Of a DNA stretch of 64,000 nucleotides, positions 44,614-52,966 are shown piece by piece (positions within the stretch are counted from its first letter, which is position 1; every line of letters starts with the position of its first letter). Origin of the DNA: Nocardioides marinisabuli (GTDB taxonomy: Bacteria > Actinomycetota > Actinomycetes > Propionibacteriales > Nocardioidaceae); the NCBI RefSeq assembly GCF_013466785.1, contig NZ_CP059163.1, positions 3,286,001 to 3,350,000 of the forward strand. Reading direction: 5' to 3'. A program made the translations under genes and the position numbers. The notes under the pieces were generated by a model. That model had not been told where the DNA came from. It worked only from the letters and a program-made list of their open reading frames with translations, and did no database searches.

Positions 44614-46065
44614 GGTCAAGTCCCTGGGCGTGGTGTACGAAACGAATCCTTCGTCGGGCGTGTCGTTAGGCGCTGATGGCGACCTCCTTGTTGATCGGTG
44701 ATTCGTCGGCAGGGTTGGTGATCAGGCTCATCCGGGAGCGGGCGAGGACGTCGAGTCCGAGGTAGCGGCGACCTTCGGCCCATTCGTCGTGCTGCTCGGC
44801 CAGGACGGCGCCGACGAGTCGGATGATGGCGTTGCGGTCGGGGAAGATGCCTACGACGTCGGTGCGCCGCCGGATCTCGCGGTTGAGCCTCTCGTTGGGG
44901 TTGTTCGACCAGATCTGTCGCCAGATCTCCTTCGGGAAGCCGGTGAAGGCCAGGATCTCGTCGCGGGCACTGTCGAGGTGCTCGAGGACTGCGGGCAGCG
45001 AGGTGACGAGCTCGGAGTCGAGGAGCTTGTCGAACTGCGCGTGGACCGCGACAGCGTCGGGCTGGTCGTAGACGCTGTGCAGCATCGCCTTCACCCCGGG
45101 CCACGCCGACTTCGGGCACACCGCCATCAGGTTCGCGGCGTAATGCGTACGGCACCGCTGCCAGCCCGCCCCGGGCAACGTGGCGTCGATGGCCTCAACG
45201 AGCCCGGCGTGGGCATCTGAGGTGACCAGTGCGACGCCGGACAGGCCGCGGGCGACGAGGTCGCGGAAGAACCCCAGCCAGCCGGCGTGGGTCTCACCGG
45301 TCGCGACCTGGATCCCGAGGATCTCGCGGTGTCCATCGGCGTTGACGCCGGTGGCGACCATGACCGAGACGTTCCTGACCCGGCCGCCTTCACGCACTTT
45401 CATGGTCAGGGCGTCGGCAGCGACGAATGTGTACGGACCCTGATCGAGGGGTCGAGTGCGGAAGTCCTCGACGTGAGCGTCGAGATCGGCGGCCATCACC
45501 GAGACCTGCGACTTCGACAGACCGGTGATGCCGAGCGACTGCACGAGCTTGTCCATCCGCCGCGTCGAGACGCCCAGGAGGTAGCAGGTCGCCACCACGC
45601 TCGTCAGGGCCGCCTCGGCGCGACGTCGTCGCTCGAGGAGCCACTCAGGGAAGTACGTCCCCGTGCGCAGCTTGGGGATCGCGACATCGATGGTGCCGAC
45701 GCGGGTGTCGAGGTCGCGGTGGCGGTAGCCGTTGCGAGAGTTGACCCGCTCGGGCGCACGAGAGCCGTAGGCGGCTCCGCACACCGCGTCGGCCTCGGCA
45801 CCGAGCAGCGAGTTGATGAACGTTGCGAGGAGCTCGCGCATCAGGTCCGGGGACGCCTGGGCGAGTTGCTCGTGGAGGAACTCGCCCGGGTCGAGCGTCT
45901 TGATCAGGGCAGGGTCGACCTGGTTGATACTGGATGAAGCGGTCATCGTGATGGCTCCGTTCGAGAGTGCTGTGAGAGGTTCACTCGAAGGATTCACCCG
46001 GTGGCCGCGCCTACGTTGGAGGCACGCGCTCACTCAGGTCGTCGTACACCACTCTGCTGGACTCC
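44614..46065 (-). mobile_element. IS256-family element, copy 1 (intact)
   Basis: Ends were set by comparison with the nearly identical inverted copy at 59350-60801. Terminal repeats have the form AGTCC-N6-GTGGTGTACGA. About 1.45 kb. Confidence 0.85.
44666..45946 (-). CDS. IS256-family transposase (426 aa)
   Basis: Mutator-type DDE transposase: RNGYRHRDLDTRVGTIDVAIPKLR, then VAADALTMKVREGGRVRN (first Asp), TSDAHAGLVEAI (second Asp) and the C-terminal NPNERLNREIRRRTDVVGIFPDRNAIIRLVGA (Glu). The ATG at 45946 follows GGAGCC. Full length and intact. Confidence 0.94.
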   Translation of the reverse strand: MTASSSINQVDPALIKTLDPGEFLHEQLAQASPDLMRELLATFINSLLGAEADAVCGAAYGSRAPERVNSRNGYRHRDLDTRVGTIDVAIPKLRTGTYFPEWLLERRRRAEAALTSVVATCYLLGVSTRRMDKLVQSLGITGLSKSQVSVMAADLDAHVEDFRTRPLDQGPYTFVAADALTMKVREGGRVRNVSVMVATGVNADGHREILGIQVATGETHAGWLGFFRDLVARGLSGVALVTSDAHAGLVEAIDATLPGAGWQRCRTHYAANLMAVCPKSAWPGVKAMLHSVYDQPDAVAVHAQFDKLLDSELVTSLPAVLEHLDSARDEILAFTGFPKEIWRQIWSNNPNERLNREIRRRTDVVGIFPDRNAIIRLVGAVLAEQHDEWAEGRRYLGLDVLARSRMSLITNPADESPINKEVAISA

Positions 46066-46168
46066 GCTCGACCCCCATCTCCGGGTCAGCTCAGCGGCGC
46101 GTGTCGCCTACCCCCACCGCAAGTACCAAGGGCCCCATTTCCTACACGACCACAGCGACTTCCGAGGG

Positions 46169-47336
46169 CTAGTGGTGCGCGTCGTAAGTTCCTGAACGGT
46201 TTGTGATCTGAAATCATGGCGGGGTGGCGAACCACCCTGCTCCTGCCCTGGCCCTGCGTGATGGCGATCGTGAAGAACTCGATGCGTGGCTGCGGTCGAG
46301 GTCGGTCTCAGCGGGACTGGCGAAGCGGGCTCGGATGATCCTGCTGGCCGCAGATGGGGTCGCCAATCAGGAGATCGCCGACCGTGTGGGCGCCTCGCGC
46401 ACCACGGTCATCGAGTGGCGCGGGCGATATGAGGAACGAGGGTTGGCCGGGCTCGGCGACAAGGAGCGCTCGGGCCGGCCGCGGGAGCTGGATCACCGCA
46501 AGATCGTGGCCGAGACTCTGATGCCGCCGCCGAAGAAGCTCGGGGTGACGCACTGGTCGAGCCGGCTGTTGGCGGATCGGTTGAAGGTCTCGGCTACGGC
46601 GATCCAGCGGGCCTGGAAGGCTTACGGGGTCAAGCCGTGGAAGGCGGAGTCGTTCCGGTTCTCCACCGACCCCGAGCTGGTCGGGAAGGTCACCGACATC
46701 TGCGGGCTCTACCTGGGCACCAACGAGGACGTCCCCGCTAACGCGATCGTGCTCAGCGTCGATGAGAAGTCCCAGATCCAGGCACTGGACCGCACCGTGC
46801 CGATCCTGCCGATGCAGGAAGGCCGCATCGAGCGGCGCTCACACGACTACTACCGCCACGGCACCACCACCCTGTTCGCTGCTCTCGAGATCGCCACCGG
46901 CCAGGTCACCGCGGCGCTCAAGCCCAAGCATCGCCATCAGGAGTTCCTCGCTTTCCTGCGCCAGCTCGAGCGGACCTACCGCCACGCTGTCGACGAGGAG
47001 ACCGGGGAGCCGGTCGAGCTGCACCTGGTGATGGACAACTACGCCGCTCACAAGCACAAGAACGTCCGCGACTGGTTGGCTGACCATCCCCGCTTCAGGG
47101 TCCACTTCACCCCAACCCACGCCTCCTGGATGAACCTGGTCGAGGTCTGGTTCGGGCTGGTCGAGCGCCAAGCCGTCCGACGCGGGGTCTTCAAGTCCGT
47201 GCCCGACCTCAACGCCAAGCTCCGCGCCTACATCGAGGGCTGGAACAAGCGCGCCCACCCGTTCGTGTGGACCAAGACCGCCGACGAGATCCTCAAGAAG
47301 GCCAACCGTCCAACAACTTCAAATCCGCGCCACTAG
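46169..47336 (+). mobile_element. IS630-family element
   Basis: Short terminal repeats CTAGTGGTGCG (from 46169) and CGCGCCACTAG (ending 47336). The TA at each end fits IS630 target duplication. It contains one transposase gene whose TAG stop is inside the right repeat. Confidence 0.75.
46224..47336 (+). CDS. IS630-family transposase (370 aa)
   Basis: N-terminal helix-turn-helix (GVANQEIADRVGASRTTVIEWRGRYEERGLAGL) and a DDE core with LSVDEKSQIQALDR, LVMDNYAAHKHKNV and NLVEVWFGLVERQ. Full length, GTG start at 46224, no visible defects. Confidence 0.93.
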   Translation: MANHPAPALALRDGDREELDAWLRSRSVSAGLAKRARMILLAADGVANQEIADRVGASRTTVIEWRGRYEERGLAGLGDKERSGRPRELDHRKIVAETLMPPPKKLGVTHWSSRLLADRLKVSATAIQRAWKAYGVKPWKAESFRFSTDPELVGKVTDICGLYLGTNEDVPANAIVLSVDEKSQIQALDRTVPILPMQEGRIERRSHDYYRHGTTTLFAALEIATGQVTAALKPKHRHQEFLAFLRQLERTYRHAVDEETGEPVELHLVMDNYAAHKHKNVRDWLADHPRFRVHFTPTHASWMNLVEVWFGLVERQAVRRGVFKSVPDLNAKLRAYIEGWNKRAHPFVWTKTADEILKKANRPTTSNPRH

Positions 47337-48013
47337 TCTCCAACACACGCCGAGCAGCTAGGCCTTGCGTCCCTACGTCGTCCCTACGTGCGTCACCATC
47401 GATCGGAGGACACTCGGCATGACTTGCAACGGCGCCACGGACTCTGGTCACGACAAGGCGGGGCGTGCTCTCCGGGACCACGGCCACGAACTCGGGCGCG
47501 GTCGAGGGCATGGCGCCGGCGCCCCGCTCCTTCGTGATCCGCTTGGCGGAGGTCAGCAGCAGTAGATCGGTGCGCCGCGCCGTTGTCAGGTGAACTGCTG
47601 GTCGGCGCCGCCGGGAGTGCAGTGCATCGCGTCTCCGCACGGGCCAAAGGGGAAGGCGGGCGCGAAGGAGACGGCGAGGCCGTCGGCCAAGTGACGGGCC
47701 GTTGGCTGGCCCGAGAAAGACGGGGTCCCGTCGGGGCCGAACGTGGCCGGGACAAGTAGGCCACCGGGGGAGAGGGCGCGGGGCACTGCCAGAGCCTGCT
47801 GCCAGCGCCAGCAGATGGCATTGTCCGCGGTCCGTTACCTAGCAACGGCTTTCGGCACGGTGTCTGGCGCGCTAGAAGTGCGAAGGCGAGGACTGCTCCA
47901 CCTAGATGTTCTGACCACGGACGTTAGGTACGGCGGGTCGGCTGGACCATGACGAAGACCTCCGGGTGAGGTGTGGAGCTACCACAGCAACCACATCCAC
48001 CACGGAGGTCTTC
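47337..48013. other. Spacer between IS630 and IS481 with a possible coding scar
   Basis: On the minus strand at about 47586-47820 an open frame ends in a Pro/Gly/Cys-rich segment (FAPAFPFGPCGDAMHC) that might be the 3' end of a lost gene, but I recognise no family. The rest, including the last 50 bp with the left end of IS481, shows no gene. Confidence 0.35.
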
Positions 48014-49027
48014 ATGACCCACGCTAACGCCACCCTCACCCCAGCCGGGCGACTGCGTCTGGCCCAGCTCGTCGTCGACCACGACTGGACCTACGCCCGT
48101 GCCGCCGAACGGTTCTCCGTCAGCATCACCACCGCCCGCCGCTGGGCCCTGCGTTACCGCGAATCCGGCAGGGCCGGCATGGTCGACCGGTCCTCACGAC
48201 CGCACCGCTGCCCAAACCAGCTGCCCCGACGAACCGAGCGTCGGATCGTGAGCCTGCGAGTCACCCGGCGCTGGGGACCGGCCCGGATCGCCTACCACCT
48301 CGGGCAGAACCCCTCGACCGTCCACCAGGTCCTGCGCCGCTACGGCTGCCCACGGCTGAAGTGGACCGACCCCGCCACCGGCACCCGGATCAAGACCTCC
48401 TCGCGGGACAAGCGACGCTACGAGCACGCCGCACCGGGCGATCTGGTCCACGTCGACATCAAGAAGCTCGGCAAGATCCCCGACGGCGGCGGCTGGCGCG
48501 TCCACGGCCGCGGATCAGCCCAAGACCGCAGCGCCGGCGCCACACGCGACCGGGCCGCCCGCTCCGGTGCCACACCCTCGCGCGGCTACGTCTACCTCCA
48601 CCACGCCGTAGACGACCACTCCCGGCTGGCCTACTCCGAGATCCTCACCGACGAACGCAAGGAGACCGCCGCAGGGTTCTGGCAACGCGCCCGCGCCTAC
48701 TTCGCCGAGCACGGCATCGCGGTCAGCGCCGTCTTGACCGACAACGGCTCCTGCTACCGATCACGGCTCTGGGCCGCGACCCTGGGCCAGGACGTCAAAC
48801 ACCGCCGCACCCGCCCCTACCGGCCCCAGACCAACGGCAAGGTCGAACGCTTCAACCGCACCCTGCTCGAGGAATGGGCCTACGCCTGCGCCTACACCTC
48901 AGAAGCCGACCGCGCGTCCGCCTACCCGGAGTGGCTCCATCACTACAATCACCACCGCGGCCACACCAGCCTCAAAGGCAAGTCACCCATCGACCGCGTG
49001 CCCAACCTCCCCGGGCAGAACACCTAG
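48014..49027 (+). CDS. IS481-family transposase (337 aa)
   Basis: Helix-turn-helix (YARAAERFSVSITTARRWALRYRESG) and integrase core with VHVDIKKLGKI, LTDNGSCYRSRLW and NGKVERFNRTLLEEW. The ATG at 48014 lies inside a GACGAAGACCTCC-type terminal region. Intact. It ends 38 bp before a TetR gene, whose promoter is therefore probably next to the IS end. Confidence 0.93.
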   Translation: MTHANATLTPAGRLRLAQLVVDHDWTYARAAERFSVSITTARRWALRYRESGRAGMVDRSSRPHRCPNQLPRRTERRIVSLRVTRRWGPARIAYHLGQNPSTVHQVLRRYGCPRLKWTDPATGTRIKTSSRDKRRYEHAAPGDLVHVDIKKLGKIPDGGGWRVHGRGSAQDRSAGATRDRAARSGATPSRGYVYLHHAVDDHSRLAYSEILTDERKETAAGFWQRARAYFAEHGIAVSAVLTDNGSCYRSRLWAATLGQDVKHRRTRPYRPQTNGKVERFNRTLLEEWAYACAYTSEADRASAYPEWLHHYNHHRGHTSLKGKSPIDRVPNLPGQNT

Positions 49028-49032
49028 AGCGC

Positions 49033-49046
49033 ATACATGCATGTAT
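49033..49046. promoter_or_regulatory. Perfect palindrome ATACATGCATGTAT
   Basis: A 14-bp perfect palindrome 18 bp before the TetR start, squeezed between the IS481 end and the gene. Likely TetR operator. Confidence 0.6.
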
Positions 49047-49064
49047 GTATGTACAGTGTTCAAC

Positions 49065-49679
49065 ATGACCGCTGGCATGCAGGATCGACAGGTTCGGGCG
49101 GTCGCAACCCGCCGGCTGCTGCTGGACACCACGGTGGCTTGCTTGGCGGAGCTGGGGTACGCGGGGACCACTGGCCCTGCCGTGGCCGAGCGAGCTGGCT
49201 TGTCGCGAGGCGCTCAGCTCCACCACTTCGGCACGCGAGACCAGATGGTCGTGGCGGCGGTCGAGCATTTGGCTCAGCAACGTCTCACGCATGTTCAAGA
49301 CAGTCTCGAGCTATGGATCGGAGACAGTCTGGCCCCCTCGGCTCAACCGACCAGAGCGGCAGCGCTGGCGGCCCTGGAGCTCCTCGCTGAGGCGTTGTCC
49401 GGGCCGCTGTACGGAGCCACGTTGGAGTTATGGGCCGCGGCACGCACCGACGAGGACCTTCGACGCCAGCTGGTTCCGGCGGAGGAGCGGGTGCACGCCG
49501 AGCTTCGGGAGGTATGTCGCGTCTGGATCACCACGGATCCGGTTCTGATCCAGTTGACGCTGGATCTCCTGTTAGGTCGAGGAGTGAGCGGGATGCTCGT
49601 CCCGCACCCTTCTAAGTGGCAGCGTGATGTCCTCGAACGCTGGATCGACACTGTCATGGCAGGCGGGGTAGCGGGATGA
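49065..49679 (+). CDS. TetR-family regulator of the second thioesterase/BtrH module (204 aa)
   Basis: The helix-turn-helix (TTGPAVAERAGLSRGAQLHHFGTRDQMVVAAV) is of the acyl-CoA-responsive-looking kind, and the ligand domain is Leu/Trp-rich. The ATG at 49065 is chosen; an upstream ATG at 49041 is inside the palindrome. Its TGA overlaps the thioesterase start, so regulator and enzyme are co-translated. Confidence 0.88.
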   Translation: MTAGMQDRQVRAVATRRLLLDTTVACLAELGYAGTTGPAVAERAGLSRGAQLHHFGTRDQMVVAAVEHLAQQRLTHVQDSLELWIGDSLAPSAQPTRAAALAALELLAEALSGPLYGATLELWAAARTDEDLRRQLVPAEERVHAELREVCRVWITTDPVLIQLTLDLLLGRGVSGMLVPHPSKWQRDVLERWIDTVMAGGVAG

Positions 49680-50239
49680 GTCGATTTGACGACCTGATCG
49701 CGACGTTTGCAGAGAAGTTCCGTCCTCCTGACGACGGGGCTCGCCTTGCCTCACACCACGCCAACTGTCTGGGCTGCGGTGAGGACAATCCGCATGGTCA
49801 CCATCTCGAGGTGCGACGTGCGGGGGACGGCGTGGTCGCTGCGCACGCCTTCGACCGCCGGCACGAGGGCGCGCCGGGGATCGCTCATGGTGGGGCGTTG
49901 GCGACGGTCATCGACGACCTCTATGGATTCCTCCAGTACTTAGTTGGCGGCCCGGCGGTGACTCGACGCCTCGAGATCGAGTACCTGCAGCCTGTCCTCT
50001 TGGACGTCACCTATCGGTTGGAAGCCCACCTCACCGGTCGCGATGGGCGTCGACTTCAGGTTGAAGCCACCATCACCGACCCGGAGGGGCAGAGGGTGCT
50101 CACCTCGACCGCCATGTTCGTGCTCGTTGACGTCGCCCACTTCGCTGCTGCGTACGCACGGACCCTGGAGAGCGCCATCACCAAGACCGCCGAGGAGACC
50201 GGCGGTCCGAGAGGCGTTGAGAGAGAGCCGAGGCCGTGA
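49676..50239 (+). CDS. PaaI-type hotdog thioesterase, paralogue 2 (187 aa)
   Basis: Same motifs as the protein at 36323-36889: CLGCGEDNPHGHHLEV, the HGGALATVIDDLYGF helix and EYLQPVLLDVTYRLEAHL. ATGA overlap with the TetR gene. The BtrH-like fragment follows 73 bp downstream, repeating the pairing seen at 36-39 kb. Confidence 0.9.
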   Translation: MSRFDDLIATFAEKFRPPDDGARLASHHANCLGCGEDNPHGHHLEVRRAGDGVVAAHAFDRRHEGAPGIAHGGALATVIDDLYGFLQYLVGGPAVTRRLEIEYLQPVLLDVTYRLEAHLTGRDGRRLQVEATITDPEGQRVLTSTAMFVLVDVAHFAAAYARTLESAITKTAEETGGPRGVEREPRP

Positions 50240-50312
50240 TCGTTCAGCGAGCAGAGGTTGACTGCTACCGATCACCGTCCGACACGCAGGCTCGGATGCG
50301 AAAGACGGCTTC

Positions 50313-50573
50313 ATGACTACTAGTCATGCCGCCGCACAGGTGTCGCCCTACCCGCATCGGATCGGTGGGCACTGTGGGTCCGGCGCTCTGCGAGACCTGC
50401 TGGAGTGGGCCGGACTCGGATGGGACGGCCCTCCCAGCGAAGGTCTGGTGTTCGCTCTCGGCGGCGCGCTCGGTCTCTCCTATGTGCGCTCGGTAGGCCT
50501 TTTCCCACCCCTGTACCTGGTTGGCCGTGGCGGAGAGCTCGAGCTGGATCTGCCTCGGGCAGTGCCCCGCGGG
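50313..50573 (+). pseudogene. BtrH-like protein, truncated by an IS256-family insertion
   Basis: The first 87 codons encode a BtrH N-terminal domain with Cys21 in GGHCGSGALRDLLEWAGLGWDGPP, 56 of 69 residues identical to the intact protein at 38379-39455. Similarity stops at DLP-RAV, exactly where the IS256-family end begins (50574). The His and Asp of the triad are lost. Confidence 0.88.
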
Positions 50574-51947
50574 GTGGTGGGCTTTGAGGTGATCCTCGGT
50601 GCCTACATGTCGCTGCTCTCGATGGCGGCGACGGGCTCAGTATCGCTGGTCTTGTAGAGCTTGGCCATGGAGCCCTCGGAGAGATAGTGGCGGTCGCCGG
50701 CGATCCACTCGTCGTGCATGTCGATCAGCACCGCGCCGACCAAGCGGATGACCGCGGCGGCATTGGGGAAGATCCCCACGACACGGCTACGGCGCTTGAT
50801 CTCCTTGTTGATCCGCTCGAGCGGGTTGGTCGACCAGATCTTGCGCCAGTGCTCGCGCGGGAGGCCGGTGAAGGCGAGGACCTCGGCCTTCGCGCCGTCC
50901 ATCAGCGGACCGAGCTTGGGGAACCGGGTAGCGAGCTCGTCACGGGTCTTGTCCCACGCCGCGTCGACATCCTCAGGGGTCGGTTGGGCGAAGATCATCC
51001 GGAACGCCGCGGCCACGTAGTCGGCCTGCCCCTTGGGCACGTGGGCGAGCAGATTGCGGGCGAAGTGGACCCGGCATCGTTGGTGCGCGACACCCTGGAA
51101 GGCCCGCTTCAACGCCTTGACCAGGCCTGCGTGCTGGTCGCTGATCACGAGTTTCACGCCGGTCAGGCCGCGCTGCTTGAGCGACAGCAGGAAGGCGCGC
51201 CAGAAGACCTCGTCCTCGCTGTCGCCGACGTCGAGGCCGAGGATCTCGCGTTCACCGGTGGCGGTGACACCCGTGGCCACGACCACGGCCATCGAGACGA
51301 CCTGTCCGCCCTTGCCGGGGGCGTTGCGGACGTGGAGATAGGTCGCGTCCAGGTAGACGTAGGGGAACTCGACGTGGTCCAGGGCACGGGTGCGGAACGC
51401 GCCGACGGTCTCGTCCAGCCCCGCGCAGATCCGCGAGACCTCAGACTTCGAGACCCCGGTGCCGCCCATCGCTTCGACGAGGTCATCGACGCTGCGCGTG
51501 GAGATCCCCTGGACGTAGGCCTCCATCACCACCGCGTACAGCGCCTGGTCGATGCGACGGCGGGGCTCGAGGATGATCGGGAAGAACGACCCCTTGCGCA
51601 GCTTGGGGATCCGCAGTTCGACGTCGCCGGCCTTCGTGGTCAGCATCCGCGGTCGGTGACCGTTGCGCTCGGTCACACGCTCCTCGGTGCGCTCATAAGG
51701 CGCAGCACCGATGCGTTCGGCTGCCTCGAGCTCGATGAGCTCCTGCAACGCGACACGGACTGACTCACGGACCAGGTCGACGCCCTCACCGGCGCGGAAC
51801 GCCTCGAGCAGCTCGGACAGGGCAGACTGGGGTAAGGCCATCGGTGTGGTCTCCTTCAGTGCGATTCTTGGTCGTTTCACACCGAAGATCCCGCCGGTGG
51901 CCGCCTACGTCACGCAGCCCCGCCGCTGACCCTCAAAACCCCACCAC
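50574..51947 (-). mobile_element. IS256-family element, second type
   Basis: Terminal repeats: GTGGTGGGCTTTGAGG at 50574 and its near complement, CCCTCAAAACCCCACCAC, ending at 51947. No obvious target duplication: the left flank is the BtrH-like gene and the right flank an ISL3 fragment, suggesting a later rearrangement. Confidence 0.75.
50603..51841 (-). CDS. IS256-family transposase, second type (412 aa)
   Basis: Mutator-type transposase: RNGHRPRMLTTKAGDVELRIPKLRKGSFFP, YVYLDATYLHVR (first Asp), ISDQHAGLVKAL (second Asp) and NPLERINKEIKRRSRVVGIFPN (Glu). Distinct from the 426-residue type at 44666. The ATG at 51841 is used. Intact. Confidence 0.93.
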   Translation of the reverse strand: MALPQSALSELLEAFRAGEGVDLVRESVRVALQELIELEAAERIGAAPYERTEERVTERNGHRPRMLTTKAGDVELRIPKLRKGSFFPIILEPRRRIDQALYAVVMEAYVQGISTRSVDDLVEAMGGTGVSKSEVSRICAGLDETVGAFRTRALDHVEFPYVYLDATYLHVRNAPGKGGQVVSMAVVVATGVTATGEREILGLDVGDSEDEVFWRAFLLSLKQRGLTGVKLVISDQHAGLVKALKRAFQGVAHQRCRVHFARNLLAHVPKGQADYVAAAFRMIFAQPTPEDVDAAWDKTRDELATRFPKLGPLMDGAKAEVLAFTGLPREHWRKIWSTNPLERINKEIKRRSRVVGIFPNAAAVIRLVGAVLIDMHDEWIAGDRHYLSEGSMAKLYKTSDTEPVAAIESSDM

Positions 51948-52634
51948 TCCACGGGACGTACCTGCGAGCCAGGTCTTGAACACCTTCTTGGACCGGCCCT
52001 CGACCATGTCCAACAACCGTGCTGGACCGGTGCCGGCGCGCACCGCGGTCAGGTCGATGACCACGGTGACGTACTTGTCGCCGCGCCTGGTGTGGCGCCA
52101 CACGTGCTCATCGACCCCGATCGCGGTGACACCGTCGTAGCGGTGCTCGCCTTCGATCAGCACGCGTCTGCCTTCGGCCAGGACGGCGTTGTTGGCGGTG
52201 CCCCACGCGACCGCGAGGGCCTCGGCGACGCGGCTCATGGACAGGTGACCGACCACGATCGCCTCTAGTGCCCACCGCAGCCCGCGGCGCGAGAGCTTCG
52301 CCCGGGGCTCGGCAGCACGGCTGGTGTCTTGACGCCACACGCGACCGCATCCGGTGCAGCGGTAGCGGCGCACGGTGATGCGCAGCGTGGTGGGGCGCCA
52401 CCCGAACGGCTCGTGGGCCAGCTCGCGGGTCACGGTGTCGCGCGGACGGCCTTCGGCTCCGCAGCGACGGCACCACCGTTCCAGGGAGCCTTCGGGTTCG
52501 ACGACCTTGCAGGCCAGGACCGCCCGCTTCGGTTCGAGGCGTTGTCCGGTCACCACCAGCCCTAGCTCATCGAGGCGGCAGAAGGTCGTCAGATCAGCGC
52601 AGGCGAAGGCGCCCGCACGGGTAGCGTCGTGCAC
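51948..52634 (-). pseudogene. ISL3-family transposase fragment (C-terminus lost)
   Basis: N-terminal half of an ISL3 transposase of a different subgroup from that at 40544. Zinc-finger region WCRRCGAEGRPRDTVTRELAHEPFG and YRCTGCGRVWRQD, then GVDEHVWRHTRRGDKYVTVVIDL (first Asp). It runs into the IS256 terminal repeat after KTWLAGTS, so the rest is missing. Confidence 0.85.
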
Positions 52635-52689
52635 GTCGAGGTCTTTCGGGTGGCTGGCGTAGGAACCGCCATCTTCGAAAGACCTCGAC
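52635..52689. repeat. 55-bp inverted-repeat element, copy B
   Basis: Perfect 14-bp arms GTCGAGGTCTTTCG (52635-52648) and CGAAAGACCTCGAC (52676-52689). Same span and related arms as copy A at 44555-44609. It touches the start of the ISL3 fragment, so it may be an ISL3 end or a small non-autonomous repeat. From 52690 to 52966 I see no gene. Confidence 0.65.
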
Positions 52690-52966
52690 CTCTATCCCGG
52701 CATCGACGCGCCGACCCCAGCCGCGTCGTCCGCTACACCCTCATCTGCGAAGAGCCACTAACCGGGCCGGAAAGTCCAGGTTGTCCGCTGGGTGAAGGGT
52801 CTGTTCCCTCCGGCAGATGAGGTCGACGCGCATCACGGGGTGGCGAAGAGATCGCAGCCTCTTGCTCCGCGGCCTTCTCCGCGCAGCGGATCCTGGAGCG
52901 CGAACCCGGCCGAAGCACGACGCACCTTTGGCGGTCTGTTCTCCATCAGCCTGGGATCTTGATGTC

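Noticed and set aside
44614..46065. Target-site duplication CTCGACCC flanking IS256 copy 1
   Set aside because: Similar strings occur near both ends, but not directly against the repeat ends inferred from copy 2, so I do not claim a duplication.
47393..47845. 150-codon minus-strand open frame between IS630 and IS481
   Set aside because: Composition is that of a shadow frame; only a short adjacent frame (47586-47820) looks faintly protein-like.
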